Part shown: piece after piece, positions 7,472 through 16,369 of the stretch
How the letters are laid out: each line of letters starts with the position of its first letter
Position numbering within the stretch: the stretch's first letter is position 1
Origin: Azospirillum tabaci
GTDB taxonomy: Bacteria; Pseudomonadota; Alphaproteobacteria; Azospirillales; Azospirillaceae
Length of the DNA: 64,000 nucleotides
Assembly: GCF_014596085.1 (NCBI RefSeq)
Contig: NZ_JACCJY010000007.1
Coordinates: forward strand, 1-64,000
Direction of reading: 5' to 3'
Translations under genes and position numbers: made by a program
The notes under the pieces: model-generated
The model's database searches: none
What the model saw: the letters and a program-made list of their open reading frames with translations, nothing else
What the model was told of the DNA's origin: nothing

Positions 7472-8878
7472 ATGGCTGTGGAACGGCACGCGATGCCCCT
7501 GCTCACCTCCGGTTTCCCTCAGGACTTCCTGTGGGGAACCTCGACGTCGGCGTTCCAGGTCGAGGGAGCCGCGGCGGTGGACGGGCGGGGGCCCAGCATC
7601 TGGGACAGCTTCTGCCGCCTGAAGGGCCGGGTGGACAACGGCGACACCGGCGACGTCGCCTGCGACCATTACCACCGCTACGCCGAAGACGTGGCGCTGA
7701 TGCGGGACATCGGAGTCGGCGCCTACCGCTTCTCCATCTCCTGGCCGCGTGTCCTGCCGCGGGGACGCGGGGTGGTGAACGAGGCCGGGCTGGACTTCTA
7801 CGACCGCCTGATCGACCGGCTTCTGGAAGCCGGGATCGAGCCCTGGGCCTGCCTCTATCACTGGGACCTGCCACAGGCGTTGCAGGATCTTGGCGGCTGG
7901 GCGAACCGGGACAGCGCCGGCTGGTACGCCGATTATGCCGTCCTCTGCGCCCGCCGGTTCGGCGACCGGGTGACGCGCTGGATCACCTTCAACGAGTTCT
8001 CCGTCTTCACCCTGTTCGGTTACGCGCTGGGCTGGGGCGCGCCGAGCGTGTCCGACCGCGGGGAGCATCTGAAGGTCATCCACCACACCAACCTCGCCCA
8101 CGGGGCTGGGGTGGACGTGCTGCGCGATCTGGTGCCGCGGGCTTCCATCGGAGCGGTGCACAGCTTCCAGCCCTGCCGCCCCGCCGATCCGGCGCCCGAA
8201 AACGTCGAGGCGGCGGCCCTGTTCGACGAGTTGTGGAACCTGTGCTTCCCCGACGCGCAGATTCTCGGGCACTACCCGCCGCGCATCGCCCGCGCCATCG
8301 AACCCTACGTCCAGGCCGGCGACATGGCGCGGATCTGTCGCCCCACGGACTGGTTCGGCATGAACCATTACGCGCCCCTCTTCGCCCAGGCCGAGCCGGG
8401 CGCCGTCTGGGGTTGCGGTTTCGGCGCCCCGCCACCGGACATGCCGCGCACCGACATCGGCTGGCCGCTCCAGCCCAGCGCCTTCCACAAGGCGCTGTTG
8501 CAGGCCACCGCGCGCTACCGCCTGCCCATCTACGTGACGGAGAACGGCTACGGCACCAAGGCGCCGGAATCCCCCGACACGCAGGGGATCGTGATGGACC
8601 GGGAACGGCTGGACTATCTGCAGGCCTGCATCGGCGAGATGGCCCGGGCGCTGGAGGACGGGGCCGACGTGCGCGGCTATTTCGTGTGGTCCTTGCTCGA
8701 CAACTTCGAATGGGGGGGCGGCTACGGCACGCGGTTCGGCATCGTCCATGTGGACTTCGAAACGCAGGAGCGCACGCCGAAGGAGTCCGCCAAATGGTAC
8801 TCGGCGCTGATTGGCGGAACGCTGGGCGGTTACCCCGCCGCCAAAGCGGGGACGGGCAGGCTCGCCGGCCGCTCCTGA
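7472..8878 (+). CDS. GH1 beta-glucosidase, copy B
   Basis: 468 aa and closely related to copy A along its whole length: FLWGTSTSAFQVEGA, YHWDLPQAL, TFNEF acid/base motif with the same Pro-to-Phe change, YVTENGYG nucleophile, SLLDNFEWGGG. The C-terminal tail (about 18 residues past the barrel) is longer than in copy A and lies over the end of the convergent radical-SAM gene. Start uncertain: ATG 7472, GTG 7478 (GGAAGG seven bases upstream) or ATG 7493. It is probably cytoplasmic and has overlapping function with copy A. The 114-bp space between the two genes must hold both promoters. Confidence 0.9.
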   Translation: MAVERHAMPLLTSGFPQDFLWGTSTSAFQVEGAAAVDGRGPSIWDSFCRLKGRVDNGDTGDVACDHYHRYAEDVALMRDIGVGAYRFSISWPRVLPRGRGVVNEAGLDFYDRLIDRLLEAGIEPWACLYHWDLPQALQDLGGWANRDSAGWYADYAVLCARRFGDRVTRWITFNEFSVFTLFGYALGWGAPSVSDRGEHLKVIHHTNLAHGAGVDVLRDLVPRASIGAVHSFQPCRPADPAPENVEAAALFDELWNLCFPDAQILGHYPPRIARAIEPYVQAGDMARICRPTDWFGMNHYAPLFAQAEPGAVWGCGFGAPPPDMPRTDIGWPLQPSAFHKALLQATARYRLPIYVTENGYGTKAPESPDTQGIVMDRERLDYLQACIGEMARALEDGADVRGYFVWSLLDNFEWGGGYGTRFGIVHVDFETQERTPKESAKWYSALIGGTLGGYPAAKAGTGRLAGRS

Positions 8879-10602
8879 ATTTCCTCGCCCGTGTAGACCG
8901 GACAGTTCCGGCACACGCCGGGCAGAGCCGCCTCGTCACCGGCCATCATGGCGAGCCTCAACGCCCGATAGCGCTCACCGTTCCAGATGTCTTCCAGGGA
9001 GCCCCGACCCAGGTTGCCCATGACCTCGATGCCGGAGATGTCGTAGCAGCAGAGCGTCACGTCCCCGTTGGGACGGATCACCGTTTCCGTAAACGGCGCG
9101 CTGCAGAAGCCGCGGCGGCGCCCCGGATCGGTCTCGACCGCCAGAACCGTTTCCTCCTCCGTCTGCGTCCAGCCCGGCCATTTGTAGGCATAGTTCGTGG
9201 CGATCGGCAGGCCGGGAAAATCTCGGAGCAGAAAAGCCGGAGTCACTGGCGACGGCGGGTCCCCTGGGCGGCGCAGGATGTTGTTGGAGATGGCCAGTTC
9301 CACCCCGGCGGGTTCGAGATACCGGCGCAGCAGGGTCAGGTTCCGGCGCACCGTGGGATAGTGGGAGCCGCGCCGGATGGCGTCATTCTCCTCCGGTGTG
9401 CGACCGTCGATCGACACGATGATCTTTTCCACACCACAGCCGGCCAGGGCGCGGCAGCGCTCCTCGGTCACCAGCATGGCGTTGGTGACGAAGTGAATCT
9501 GCGCCACCGACGTCTCGTCCCGCAGACGGCGGATCATCGCCTCCAGATGCGGATTCATCAGGGGCTCGCCGCCCAGATACATGACGCAACTGACCAGAAG
9601 CTCCATCCCCTTGAGTTCATCGAGGATGCGCTCGAACAGTTCCGGCTTGAGCAGGCGGCGGTCGGTGCTGCGGTAGGCCACGCCGGTGGTGCAGTGGCGG
9701 CACCGCAGGTTGCAGGCGCTGGAGGTCTCGATGCGGACCCGGGTGGGCAGCATGGCGGTCCCGTCGTCCGCCCGCCCGCTCCAGGCGTCCAGGGTGACGG
9801 CGGCGGCCTGCCGGTGTTCGTCGGCGTCGACGCACTGGACCACCAGATTGTGCAGGGCGGTCCTCGCCCCCCGGCGCACCGTCGCATCGGTCGAGCGGGT
9901 CAGGGCGTGCAGGCGCGTCGCCGCTTCGGCGATCCGGCCGGCGGACGACAGGGCAAGGCCGTGTTCGTAGGCGAGCACCTCCTGCCGCGGGTCCAGCCGG
10001 ACGGCGCGTCCATGCGCCCGTTCCGCGGCGGCGAAGCTCCCCACCCCCGTCTCGGCCCGGCCGAGCGCCGCCAGCGTCGCCGGCTGGTGGGGCTCAAGAG
10101 CCACCGCGGCCTTCGCCTGCACCGCCGCCCCGGCGGCATCCCCGATGCGGACCAGAAGCCCCGCCAGATTGAGGCGGCTGTTCGCGGCCAGCGGCTGCTG
10201 GGCCACCGCCTGCCGGTAAGCCGCCGCCGCCTCCACCGGGCGCTCCGCCTGGGTCAGGGCGTTGCCATGGTTGAAATGGCATTCGGGAAAGACCGGCCGC
10301 AGAAGCGTCGCGCGGCGGTAGGCGTCGAGCGCCCGCCGGAGATCGCCGGCCTGCCGCAGCGCACCGCCGAGAACATGCAGGGATTCCGCCGATCCGGGGT
10401 TGGCCGCGACCGCGAGGAACAGGCGTTCGCAAGCCGCCGCAACGGCACCCGCCTGCAAGGCGACCAGCCCCAGCAGCCGCAGCGTGTCCGGATGGTCCGG
10501 CACGGCCTGGAGCACGATGCGGTAAGCCGCCTCCGCCTCCGGCAGGCGACCCTGCTGATGCAAGGCCACCGCCTGCCGGAAGCTCGTGGAAAGATCCTGC
10601 AT
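8830..10602 (-). CDS. TPR-radical SAM/SPASM fusion protein
   Basis: 590 aa. Residues about 1-270 are tetratricopeptide repeats (for example ALHQQGRLPEAEAAYRIVL and the following 34-residue units). The radical SAM core starts near residue 290 with the iron-sulphur motif CNLRCRHC (CxxxCxxC) and continues with MYLGGEPLMNP and VSIDGRTPE. A C-terminal SPASM-like Cys set follows: RGFCSAPF, DVTLCCYD, GVCRNCPV. SPASM enzymes usually modify peptides or carry out oxidative chemistry on carbohydrates with extra Fe-S clusters; the TPR part probably binds a protein partner or substrate. The stop lies 49 bp inside the convergent GH1 gene. Divergent from the TPR-glycosyltransferase at 10758. Confidence 0.85.
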   Translation of the reverse strand: MQDLSTSFRQAVALHQQGRLPEAEAAYRIVLQAVPDHPDTLRLLGLVALQAGAVAAACERLFLAVAANPGSAESLHVLGGALRQAGDLRRALDAYRRATLLRPVFPECHFNHGNALTQAERPVEAAAAYRQAVAQQPLAANSRLNLAGLLVRIGDAAGAAVQAKAAVALEPHQPATLAALGRAETGVGSFAAAERAHGRAVRLDPRQEVLAYEHGLALSSAGRIAEAATRLHALTRSTDATVRRGARTALHNLVVQCVDADEHRQAAAVTLDAWSGRADDGTAMLPTRVRIETSSACNLRCRHCTTGVAYRSTDRRLLKPELFERILDELKGMELLVSCVMYLGGEPLMNPHLEAMIRRLRDETSVAQIHFVTNAMLVTEERCRALAGCGVEKIIVSIDGRTPEENDAIRRGSHYPTVRRNLTLLRRYLEPAGVELAISNNILRRPGDPPSPVTPAFLLRDFPGLPIATNYAYKWPGWTQTEEETVLAVETDPGRRRGFCSAPFTETVIRPNGDVTLCCYDISGIEVMGNLGRGSLEDIWNGERYRALRLAMMAGDEAALPGVCRNCPVYTGEEIQERPASLPVPALAAG

Positions 10603-10757
10603 ACCCGCCGCCCCTGCTCCTGCGCCGGTTTCCAGAAAACTCTTTCATAACGGGAAACGCAATCCCACGCTTTCCCTTCCAGTGGACATTGTTGAGCCGA
10701 CCGAAGCCTCTGCGATAGAAAGGGCCCATCGCTGCCTCAGATCGCGGATCGCTTCCC

Positions 10758-12884
10758 ATGAACGCGCCCTTGCCGCCCGAAGCGCTTCTCGCGAACGCCG
10801 TGGCGCTGCACCGCACCGGCAACCTCGCCGGGGCCGAGCCTCTGTACCGCGCGCTCGTGGAGCGGCAGCCCGGCCATCCCGACGCGCTGCATCTCCTCGG
10901 CGTGCTGCGAAGCCAAGCCGGCGATCCGGCGGAGGGGGCGGCCCTGATTGCCGAGGCCATCGCCCGCCGCGGCAACGTCGCCGCCTATCATTCCAACCTC
11001 GCGCTTGCCTTGAAGGCGCTCGGGCGCTTCGACGACGCGGAGGCGGCCCTGCGGAGCGCCATCACTCTGGCTCCGGGAGCGGGGGGACCGCTCGTCGCGC
11101 TGGGGGGCGTGCGGCGGGCCGGCGGCCGCCCTGCCGCCGCGCTGGCCGTCTACCGCGCCGCCCAAGCCATCGATCCGGCCGACGGAGCCGCGCAGGAGGG
11201 CATCGCCCACGCCACCGCGGAACTCGCGGCGACGAACTCCGGCAACCCAGCCTCGGCGCTGACGGCCTACCGCCGGGCCTTCCGGCTCCGCCCCGCCGCG
11301 CCCTTCGCGGCCTACAATCTCGCCTCGACGCTTCAGAAGGCCGGGGATGCCGGGGCCGCCATTCCCGTGTTCCACGCGGCGGCGGCGCTCGACCCGGCGG
11401 ACCCGGCGGCGCTGTCCGGGCTCGGTCTGGCCCTGCTCTCCGCAGGCAGTGCGGACCGGGCCGCCGCAACCCTTGCGCGGGTGGTCCGGATGCGTCCCAA
11501 CAACGCACAGGATCGCTTCCATCTGGCCGAGGCCGCACAGGCGGCGGGCGATGCCGACCGGGCCGCGACGGCCTACAAGGACACCGCGGCCATTCGACCC
11601 ACGGACTACACGGCCTGGGAGAACGCGGCCCTTCTCGACGCGCGCGGAGACCGGCTTTCCGCCCTCGCCGTCCATGCCCGCGGGCTGATGGCCGCGGCGC
11701 GGGCGAAGCACCTGTTCTGGAAGGCGCCCGTCTACATCGCCATGCATGTGGCGAACGACCGGATCGCGGCGGGCCACCCGGACGCCGCAATGCGGGCGCT
11801 GGACCGCTTCCGTCAGGCCGCGGCGGCCGAGAACCGGGAACTGCTGCCCTGGATCGATTTCCTGCGCGGCTCGCTGCTCCTGCGGTCGCCGGGAGACGAG
11901 GCGGCGGGGCGGTCCGTGCTGGAGGGGCTGGTCCCCGCCCTGCCCTTCCTGCGCCACGTCACCTTCGGCGATGAATTCGACGTCCTCTGCCGGTCGGTTT
12001 CGCCAAAGGAGCGCACGGACCACCGGGCCGGCTTCCAGTCGGAACCGGCCGCCGAGGGCGAGGGACCGCTGCTGTTCGCCGCCTGCGACGACCGGTTCCT
12101 GCGGCTCTTCGCGACGCCCCTGCTGCAGACGGTGGAGGCCTTCTGCGGCGCGGGGCAGCGGGTGCACATCCACATCGCGGACCCCGGTCCGGACATCGCG
12201 GAGGTGATCGCCGGCCTGCGCGCGCCGCTGCGCCGCTGCCGCCTCACCGTCAGCACCGAGCGGACACCAGCGGACCTCGATCCGGCGAGCCGGCGCACCC
12301 TGTACACCTGCCTGCGCCTGATGAGGGCGCCCGACGTGCTGGAACTCCACGGGCGCCCGGCGCTGGTGATGATCGACATCGACGCCCTGCTGCCGATCGA
12401 CCCGCGGCGTCTCGTCGACGCCATGGCGCCGGAGGAGGAGGCGATGCTCATCCATCGGCCGGACAGCCTCGACTATCTTTACAACACCATCAGCAACGGG
12501 CTGATCGTGCTGCGCCCGAGCGATTCCATGCTGGACGTTCTGGAGCGCACGGCCGTTGCCCTCCTGCATTGGCTGCGACAGCGCAACATGGCCTATTTCC
12601 TTGACCAGATGGCGCTGATCCAAGGGTTCGCGGACGTGGAGCGCCGACGCGGCGCGGTCGGCATTCTGCCGATCGAGGAACTGGGCCGCCGCCTCGGCAT
12701 GTCCGACATCTTTCTGCCATTCCTCGACGAGAAGCATCGCACCGGCTTCACCGACCAACTGTCCGCGCTCACGACGCGCATCCATGAGGAGTTGCGGACC
12801 GAAGGCCGATCCGAGGAGGAGCGCCGCGCCGCCCTGACCGCTCTGGTGCGCCGGCTTCAGGCCGCGGCCCCCATTCCGCAGTAA
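10758..12884 (+). CDS. TPR-fused putative glycosyltransferase
   Basis: 708 aa. The first about 370 residues are TPR units (ALHRTGNLAGAEPLYRALV, then ALKALGRFDDAEAALRSAI and similar). The last about 290 residues look like a GT-A nucleotide-sugar transferase: GPLLFAACDDRFLRLF at the domain start, MIDIDALLP (DxD-like metal site, about residue 538) and YFLDQMALIQG. Similar TPR-glycosyltransferase fusions modify proteins or build surface glycans; the acceptor is unknown. No signal peptide. The ATG at 10758 follows a 155-bp divergent promoter region shared with the radical-SAM gene. Ends 8 bp from the convergent ABC gene. Confidence 0.7.
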   Translation: MNAPLPPEALLANAVALHRTGNLAGAEPLYRALVERQPGHPDALHLLGVLRSQAGDPAEGAALIAEAIARRGNVAAYHSNLALALKALGRFDDAEAALRSAITLAPGAGGPLVALGGVRRAGGRPAAALAVYRAAQAIDPADGAAQEGIAHATAELAATNSGNPASALTAYRRAFRLRPAAPFAAYNLASTLQKAGDAGAAIPVFHAAAALDPADPAALSGLGLALLSAGSADRAAATLARVVRMRPNNAQDRFHLAEAAQAAGDADRAATAYKDTAAIRPTDYTAWENAALLDARGDRLSALAVHARGLMAAARAKHLFWKAPVYIAMHVANDRIAAGHPDAAMRALDRFRQAAAAENRELLPWIDFLRGSLLLRSPGDEAAGRSVLEGLVPALPFLRHVTFGDEFDVLCRSVSPKERTDHRAGFQSEPAAEGEGPLLFAACDDRFLRLFATPLLQTVEAFCGAGQRVHIHIADPGPDIAEVIAGLRAPLRRCRLTVSTERTPADLDPASRRTLYTCLRLMRAPDVLELHGRPALVMIDIDALLPIDPRRLVDAMAPEEEAMLIHRPDSLDYLYNTISNGLIVLRPSDSMLDVLERTAVALLHWLRQRNMAYFLDQMALIQGFADVERRRGAVGILPIEELGRRLGMSDIFLPFLDEKHRTGFTDQLSALTTRIHEELRTEGRSEEERRAALTALVRRLQAAAPIPQ

Positions 12885-12892
12885 GACGCCCC

Positions 12893-14692
12893 CTACTCGG
12901 CCACGGCCGCGATCCTCCGGTCCCCGCAAGGCACCTCGCGCATCCGCACGGTGTCGTCCGCCCGTTCGAGCACCAGCTTGCGGCGGTGATGCGCCTCCAG
13001 GCCGGGGTGGCTTCCGATGGTGATCAGGGTGGCATCGGGGAACTCGGCATCGATCAGGCGCAGCATCGCCTCCTCGGTCCGCGGGTCCAGGCTGTCGGTG
13101 GAGTCTTCCAGGAAGATCCAGTCGGGACGGTGGATCAGCAGGCGGGCGAAGCCAAGCAATTGCTGCTCCGGCACCGCCAGAACCTCGTCCCAGCTGTCGG
13201 GCTCGTCCAGCCGCGGCAGCAGTTGGCCGAGCCCGACCCGCGCCAGCGCCTCCGCCGCGCCGGCATCGCTCACCGTCTCCACCCCCTGGGGGTAGCTGAG
13301 AGCGGCGCGCAGCGTGTCGTGCGGCAGATAAGGGCGTTCGGCCATGAAGAACACGCGGGTGAGCGCGGGCAGGACGATGCTCCCTCCACCCCAGGGCCAG
13401 ACCCGCGCCACCGCCCGGAACAGACGCACGGCCGCCGCCGGGTCGCCGACGATCAGCACGCGCTCGCCGGGGCGGATCTCCAGATCGAAGGGCTCCACCA
13501 CCCGGCGCCCGTCCGGCTCGGCGATGGACAGCCCGCGGAAGCTCAGGCAATGCTCGCCGTCGCTGCGCTCCACGGTGATGCGCTCCGTCCCCTGCCCGTC
13601 GATCTCGCGGTCCAAACGCTGGAGCGCCTCATGCAGGCCCAGCACGCGCTCCACCGACGCCTTCCACTCCGCCGCGCGGGCGAGGTTGTCGATGGGCCAG
13701 GACAGGGCGCCCACCGTCTGCTGGAATGCCTGCGCCGTCTGCATCAGCACGCCGAGCGAGATGGCCCCGGCGATGTAGCTGGGAGAGGCGACGAGAATCG
13801 GAAAGACGGCGGACAGCACCGAATAGGCGGCGCTGAAGACCATCATGTTGGACAGCGCGTGCGTCTGGCCGTTCCAGCCGCGCTGCACCCCGCCGAACAG
13901 CACGCCAAGGCGCTGGCGCTCCCCCGATTCCCCATGCAGGAGCGCTACGTCCTGCGCGTTCTCGCGCACGCGGGCAAGGCCGAAGCGGAAGGACGCCTCG
14001 TGCCCCTGCCGCCGGTTCACCGCCTTCACCAGCGGTTTTCCCATCAGCAGGGCGATGCTCGTGCCGACGGCCGCGTAGACCAGCGCGATGTAGAGCAGAT
14101 AGCCCGGCACATGGAATGTGCTCCCGGCCAGCGTCACCTCCGGCGCGCCGGACAGCCGCCATAGGATGTTGGTGAAGCTGATCAGCAGCAGCGCGCAGTA
14201 GGACAGCGACAGGACGAGGTCGATCGCCGCCTCGGTCGCGATGCGGATGTCCTCGGCGATGCGCCCGTCCGGGTTGTCGTGGTCGCCGGACAGGTAGGTC
14301 ACCTGATGCTGCCGCCCGCGCGTCAGCCAGTCGCCCAGCAGCTTGTTTGTCAGCCATGTGCGCCAACCCAGCTGCAGGCGGCGCTTCACCCGCAAATGCA
14401 GGATGGTGTTGACGATGTTGAACAGGATGATGCCGCCCGCCGCCGCGATCATCAGGACGAAGCGGTCCATGGAGCGCTGCTCCAGCGCATCGAACAGATG
14501 CTGGCTCCACAGGTTCAGCAGGATGGGAACCACCACCTGTCCGACCGTCAGGAGCCCCAGCGCCCCCACGAGAAGCCACACCGTCCAGTTCCGTCGGCCC
14601 GATCCAAAGCCGCCGGACCAGAAGCCTCCGGCAAGGTGAAGGAAACGGCGGGTGAAGCCGGACCGGTCCGGCGTCCTGGACGCGATCGACAT
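12893..14692 (-). CDS. SbmA/YddA-type ABC transporter with degenerate ATPase domain
   Basis: 599 aa. The N-terminal half has about six membrane spans and the ABC_membrane_2 signature (WRTWLTNKLLGDWL, NPDGRIAEDIR, SFRFGLARVRENAQDVALLHGE), as in YddA/SbmA/BacA half-transporters that act as homodimers on peptides or very-long-chain acyl-CoA. The nucleotide-binding half is recognisable (EIRPGERVLIVGD, VWPWGGGSI, RPDWIFLEDSTDSLD), but the Walker A Gly-Lys-Ser/Thr is replaced by GDPAAAVRL (about residues 414-424), the signature LSxGEQQR by VPEQQLLG, and the Walker B Asp-Glu by Glu-Asp. ATP hydrolysis is therefore doubtful. Transcribed after the 14812-16356 gene with a hairpin between. Confidence 0.8.
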   Translation of the reverse strand: MSIASRTPDRSGFTRRFLHLAGGFWSGGFGSGRRNWTVWLLVGALGLLTVGQVVVPILLNLWSQHLFDALEQRSMDRFVLMIAAAGGIILFNIVNTILHLRVKRRLQLGWRTWLTNKLLGDWLTRGRQHQVTYLSGDHDNPDGRIAEDIRIATEAAIDLVLSLSYCALLLISFTNILWRLSGAPEVTLAGSTFHVPGYLLYIALVYAAVGTSIALLMGKPLVKAVNRRQGHEASFRFGLARVRENAQDVALLHGESGERQRLGVLFGGVQRGWNGQTHALSNMMVFSAAYSVLSAVFPILVASPSYIAGAISLGVLMQTAQAFQQTVGALSWPIDNLARAAEWKASVERVLGLHEALQRLDREIDGQGTERITVERSDGEHCLSFRGLSIAEPDGRRVVEPFDLEIRPGERVLIVGDPAAAVRLFRAVARVWPWGGGSIVLPALTRVFFMAERPYLPHDTLRAALSYPQGVETVSDAGAAEALARVGLGQLLPRLDEPDSWDEVLAVPEQQLLGFARLLIHRPDWIFLEDSTDSLDPRTEEAMLRLIDAEFPDATLITIGSHPGLEAHHRRKLVLERADDTVRMREVPCGDRRIAAVAE

Positions 14693-14770
14693 GGCCCTTC
14701 CACCCCCTGGGCTTGAAGCAAGACCTCCTTTACCCTAACGAACAGTTTATTACCAACAGCTTGCCCCGCA

Positions 14771-14792
14771 GCGCACCAAAGGATTGGTGCGC
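14771..14792. terminator. Short perfect hairpin in intergenic gap
   Basis: Arms GCGCACCAA (14771-14779) and TTGGTGCGC (14784-14792) enclose a 4-nt loop, 20 bp past the stop codon of the minus-strand gene ending at 14812 and 79 bp before the ABC transporter start. No T-run follows on the minus strand, so it may be a weak or factor-assisted terminator or an RNA-processing site that separates the two genes. Confidence 0.45.
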
Positions 14793-14811
14793 CGCCACAA
14801 GGCATAGTTGG

Positions 14812-16356
14812 TCACGGCGTGGCGGCGACCCCGTCGACCACGGGCAGCGCGGGTGGGTTGGCCCAGGCGGTGCGGGAATCGATCTCCAGTTCGAAATCGG
14901 AAAAGATGGTGCGTCCGTACAGGCCGTGGCCGCGGTCCGGGATGTCGGTGAAGAGGTGAAGCGCCATCGGCCCCGACCAGGGAGACGCCAGGGCAGCCGA
15001 CAGGTCGAGCCGGCGGCGCGGCTCCTCCAGCACCATCCAGCCGCTGGATGCCAGGATGCCCTCCTCCCGCTCCGCCTCGTCCACCGTCACCGATGGCGAG
15101 GCGACCACCAGCTTGCAGGCGATGGGTGTGCGGCAACGCGGATCGTCGATCACCGCCCGCGCCCGCACCGCCACGACACCCGGCACCTCGTCCAAGGGAA
15201 TGAGGGCCGCCGTGACGACGCCGTGGAGCGGATGGAGCAGGATGCGCCCGCCGCGCAGCAGGCCGAACCAGGGGAAGGTCGCTTCAAACTCGCGTCCCTT
15301 GCGCAGTTGCGACAGCACCGGCTTGGTCAGCGGCCAGACCATGCGTTCAGCCGCCGGATGCGGCGCCAGATGCTCCGCCGGGCCATACTCCAGCCCCGGC
15401 AGCCCGCCCCACAGCCGCAGCGCCAGCATGGCCGGCTGTCCGATGGCGCGGGCCGGCGGTGCGACGGCGTATTCGTCGAGCAGACCGGCTTGGGCCAGTG
15501 ACAGGCGCGGTGCCTCCGTCACCACCCCGGTGGCGGCGATCCGCAGGTCCAGAAGACGATCCATCCGGGTGGAGGCGACGGGCAGGCGCAGCGGCAGCCA
15601 GCCGGATCGCAACTCGGCGAACGACAGCGTCCATTCCGCGATGACCTCGCCGGTCTCCATCCCGGTCAGGGCAACGGCGAGCACCCCGCTTCCCTTCGGT
15701 GCCTGGTCCAGATGCAGGTCGATGCCCGCCAGCCCCCGCGCGCCCGCTGGAAGGCGTTGCACGATCTCGCCCACCCCGGCGGGGTTCCGGCCATGGCGCA
15801 GCGGCACCGGCAGCGCTCCCACCGGGCGCGGCGTGGCGAAGACCAGCCGCGGCGGGCTGAGGCGCAGGGCGTCCAGAAGTTCCACCGCCTCCGGCGGCAG
15901 ACGGGCGGAGCGGCCCCATTCCTCCCGCAGGGTGGACAGAGTCCGCTGAAGCCCGGCGTTGCGGCGGTGCAGCGCGTCGACCTCCGCGACGGCCTGGGCC
16001 AACAGGCCATGCAGCAGCGTGGAGGCGTCGCCCGTCACCTGCGGCGGCGCGCTGTCCGGCCCGCCGGCCTCCTCCCACCAGCCGAGCAGCCGCTCGGCGT
16101 CCCGCCCCGCCGCCTCGTCGCATGACCACAACACCCGAACGGCGGCGGGTGGAACCGCCAACGTGCGCAGCGCCTCGCCCTCCGCCGCCCCGGCGTCCCC
16201 CGACAGCAGCAGATAGCCGCCGTCGTGACGGACCAGCCGCAGCAGGCGAAGGGGAACGGCGCTTGGTTCCAGCCCGGCGCAGGCGCCGATGGCGATGAGC
16301 TTCGGCGTGCCGTCGTAGAGGGAGGCGAACTGGGCCGCGGGGGTTGAGAGCTTCAT
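14812..16356 (-). CDS. Protein of unknown function in glycan-modification locus
   Basis: 514 aa, no signal peptide, no membrane span and no domain that I recognise. Visible parts: an N-terminal alpha/beta stretch (residues 1-90), a helical segment with a coiled-coil look (VAEVDALHRRNAGLQRTLSTLREEWG, around residue 120; shown here in outline only) and a long beta-rich C-terminal part with repeated LxLxLP-type strands, possibly carbohydrate-binding jelly-roll modules. The start at 16356 has AAGGGTG upstream. It follows the GT2 gene by 13 bp, so the two are probably one operon and the protein may bind, measure or deliver the glycan that the transferase makes (inference). Confidence 0.6.
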   Translation of the reverse strand: MKLSTPAAQFASLYDGTPKLIAIGACAGLEPSAVPLRLLRLVRHDGGYLLLSGDAGAAEGEALRTLAVPPAAVRVLWSCDEAAGRDAERLLGWWEEAGGPDSAPPQVTGDASTLLHGLLAQAVAEVDALHRRNAGLQRTLSTLREEWGRSARLPPEAVELLDALRLSPPRLVFATPRPVGALPVPLRHGRNPAGVGEIVQRLPAGARGLAGIDLHLDQAPKGSGVLAVALTGMETGEVIAEWTLSFAELRSGWLPLRLPVASTRMDRLLDLRIAATGVVTEAPRLSLAQAGLLDEYAVAPPARAIGQPAMLALRLWGGLPGLEYGPAEHLAPHPAAERMVWPLTKPVLSQLRKGREFEATFPWFGLLRGGRILLHPLHGVVTAALIPLDEVPGVVAVRARAVIDDPRCRTPIACKLVVASPSVTVDEAEREEGILASSGWMVLEEPRRRLDLSAALASPWSGPMALHLFTDIPDRGHGLYGRTIFSDFELEIDSRTAWANPPALPVVDGVAATP

Positions 16357-16369
16357 AATGACACCCTTC

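Noticed and set aside
7531-10650. A 1039-residue plus-strand open frame over GH1 copy B and the radical-SAM gene
   Set aside because: It is out of frame with GH1 copy B and antisense to the radical-SAM gene, and it is very rich in Arg, Gly, Ala and Pro.
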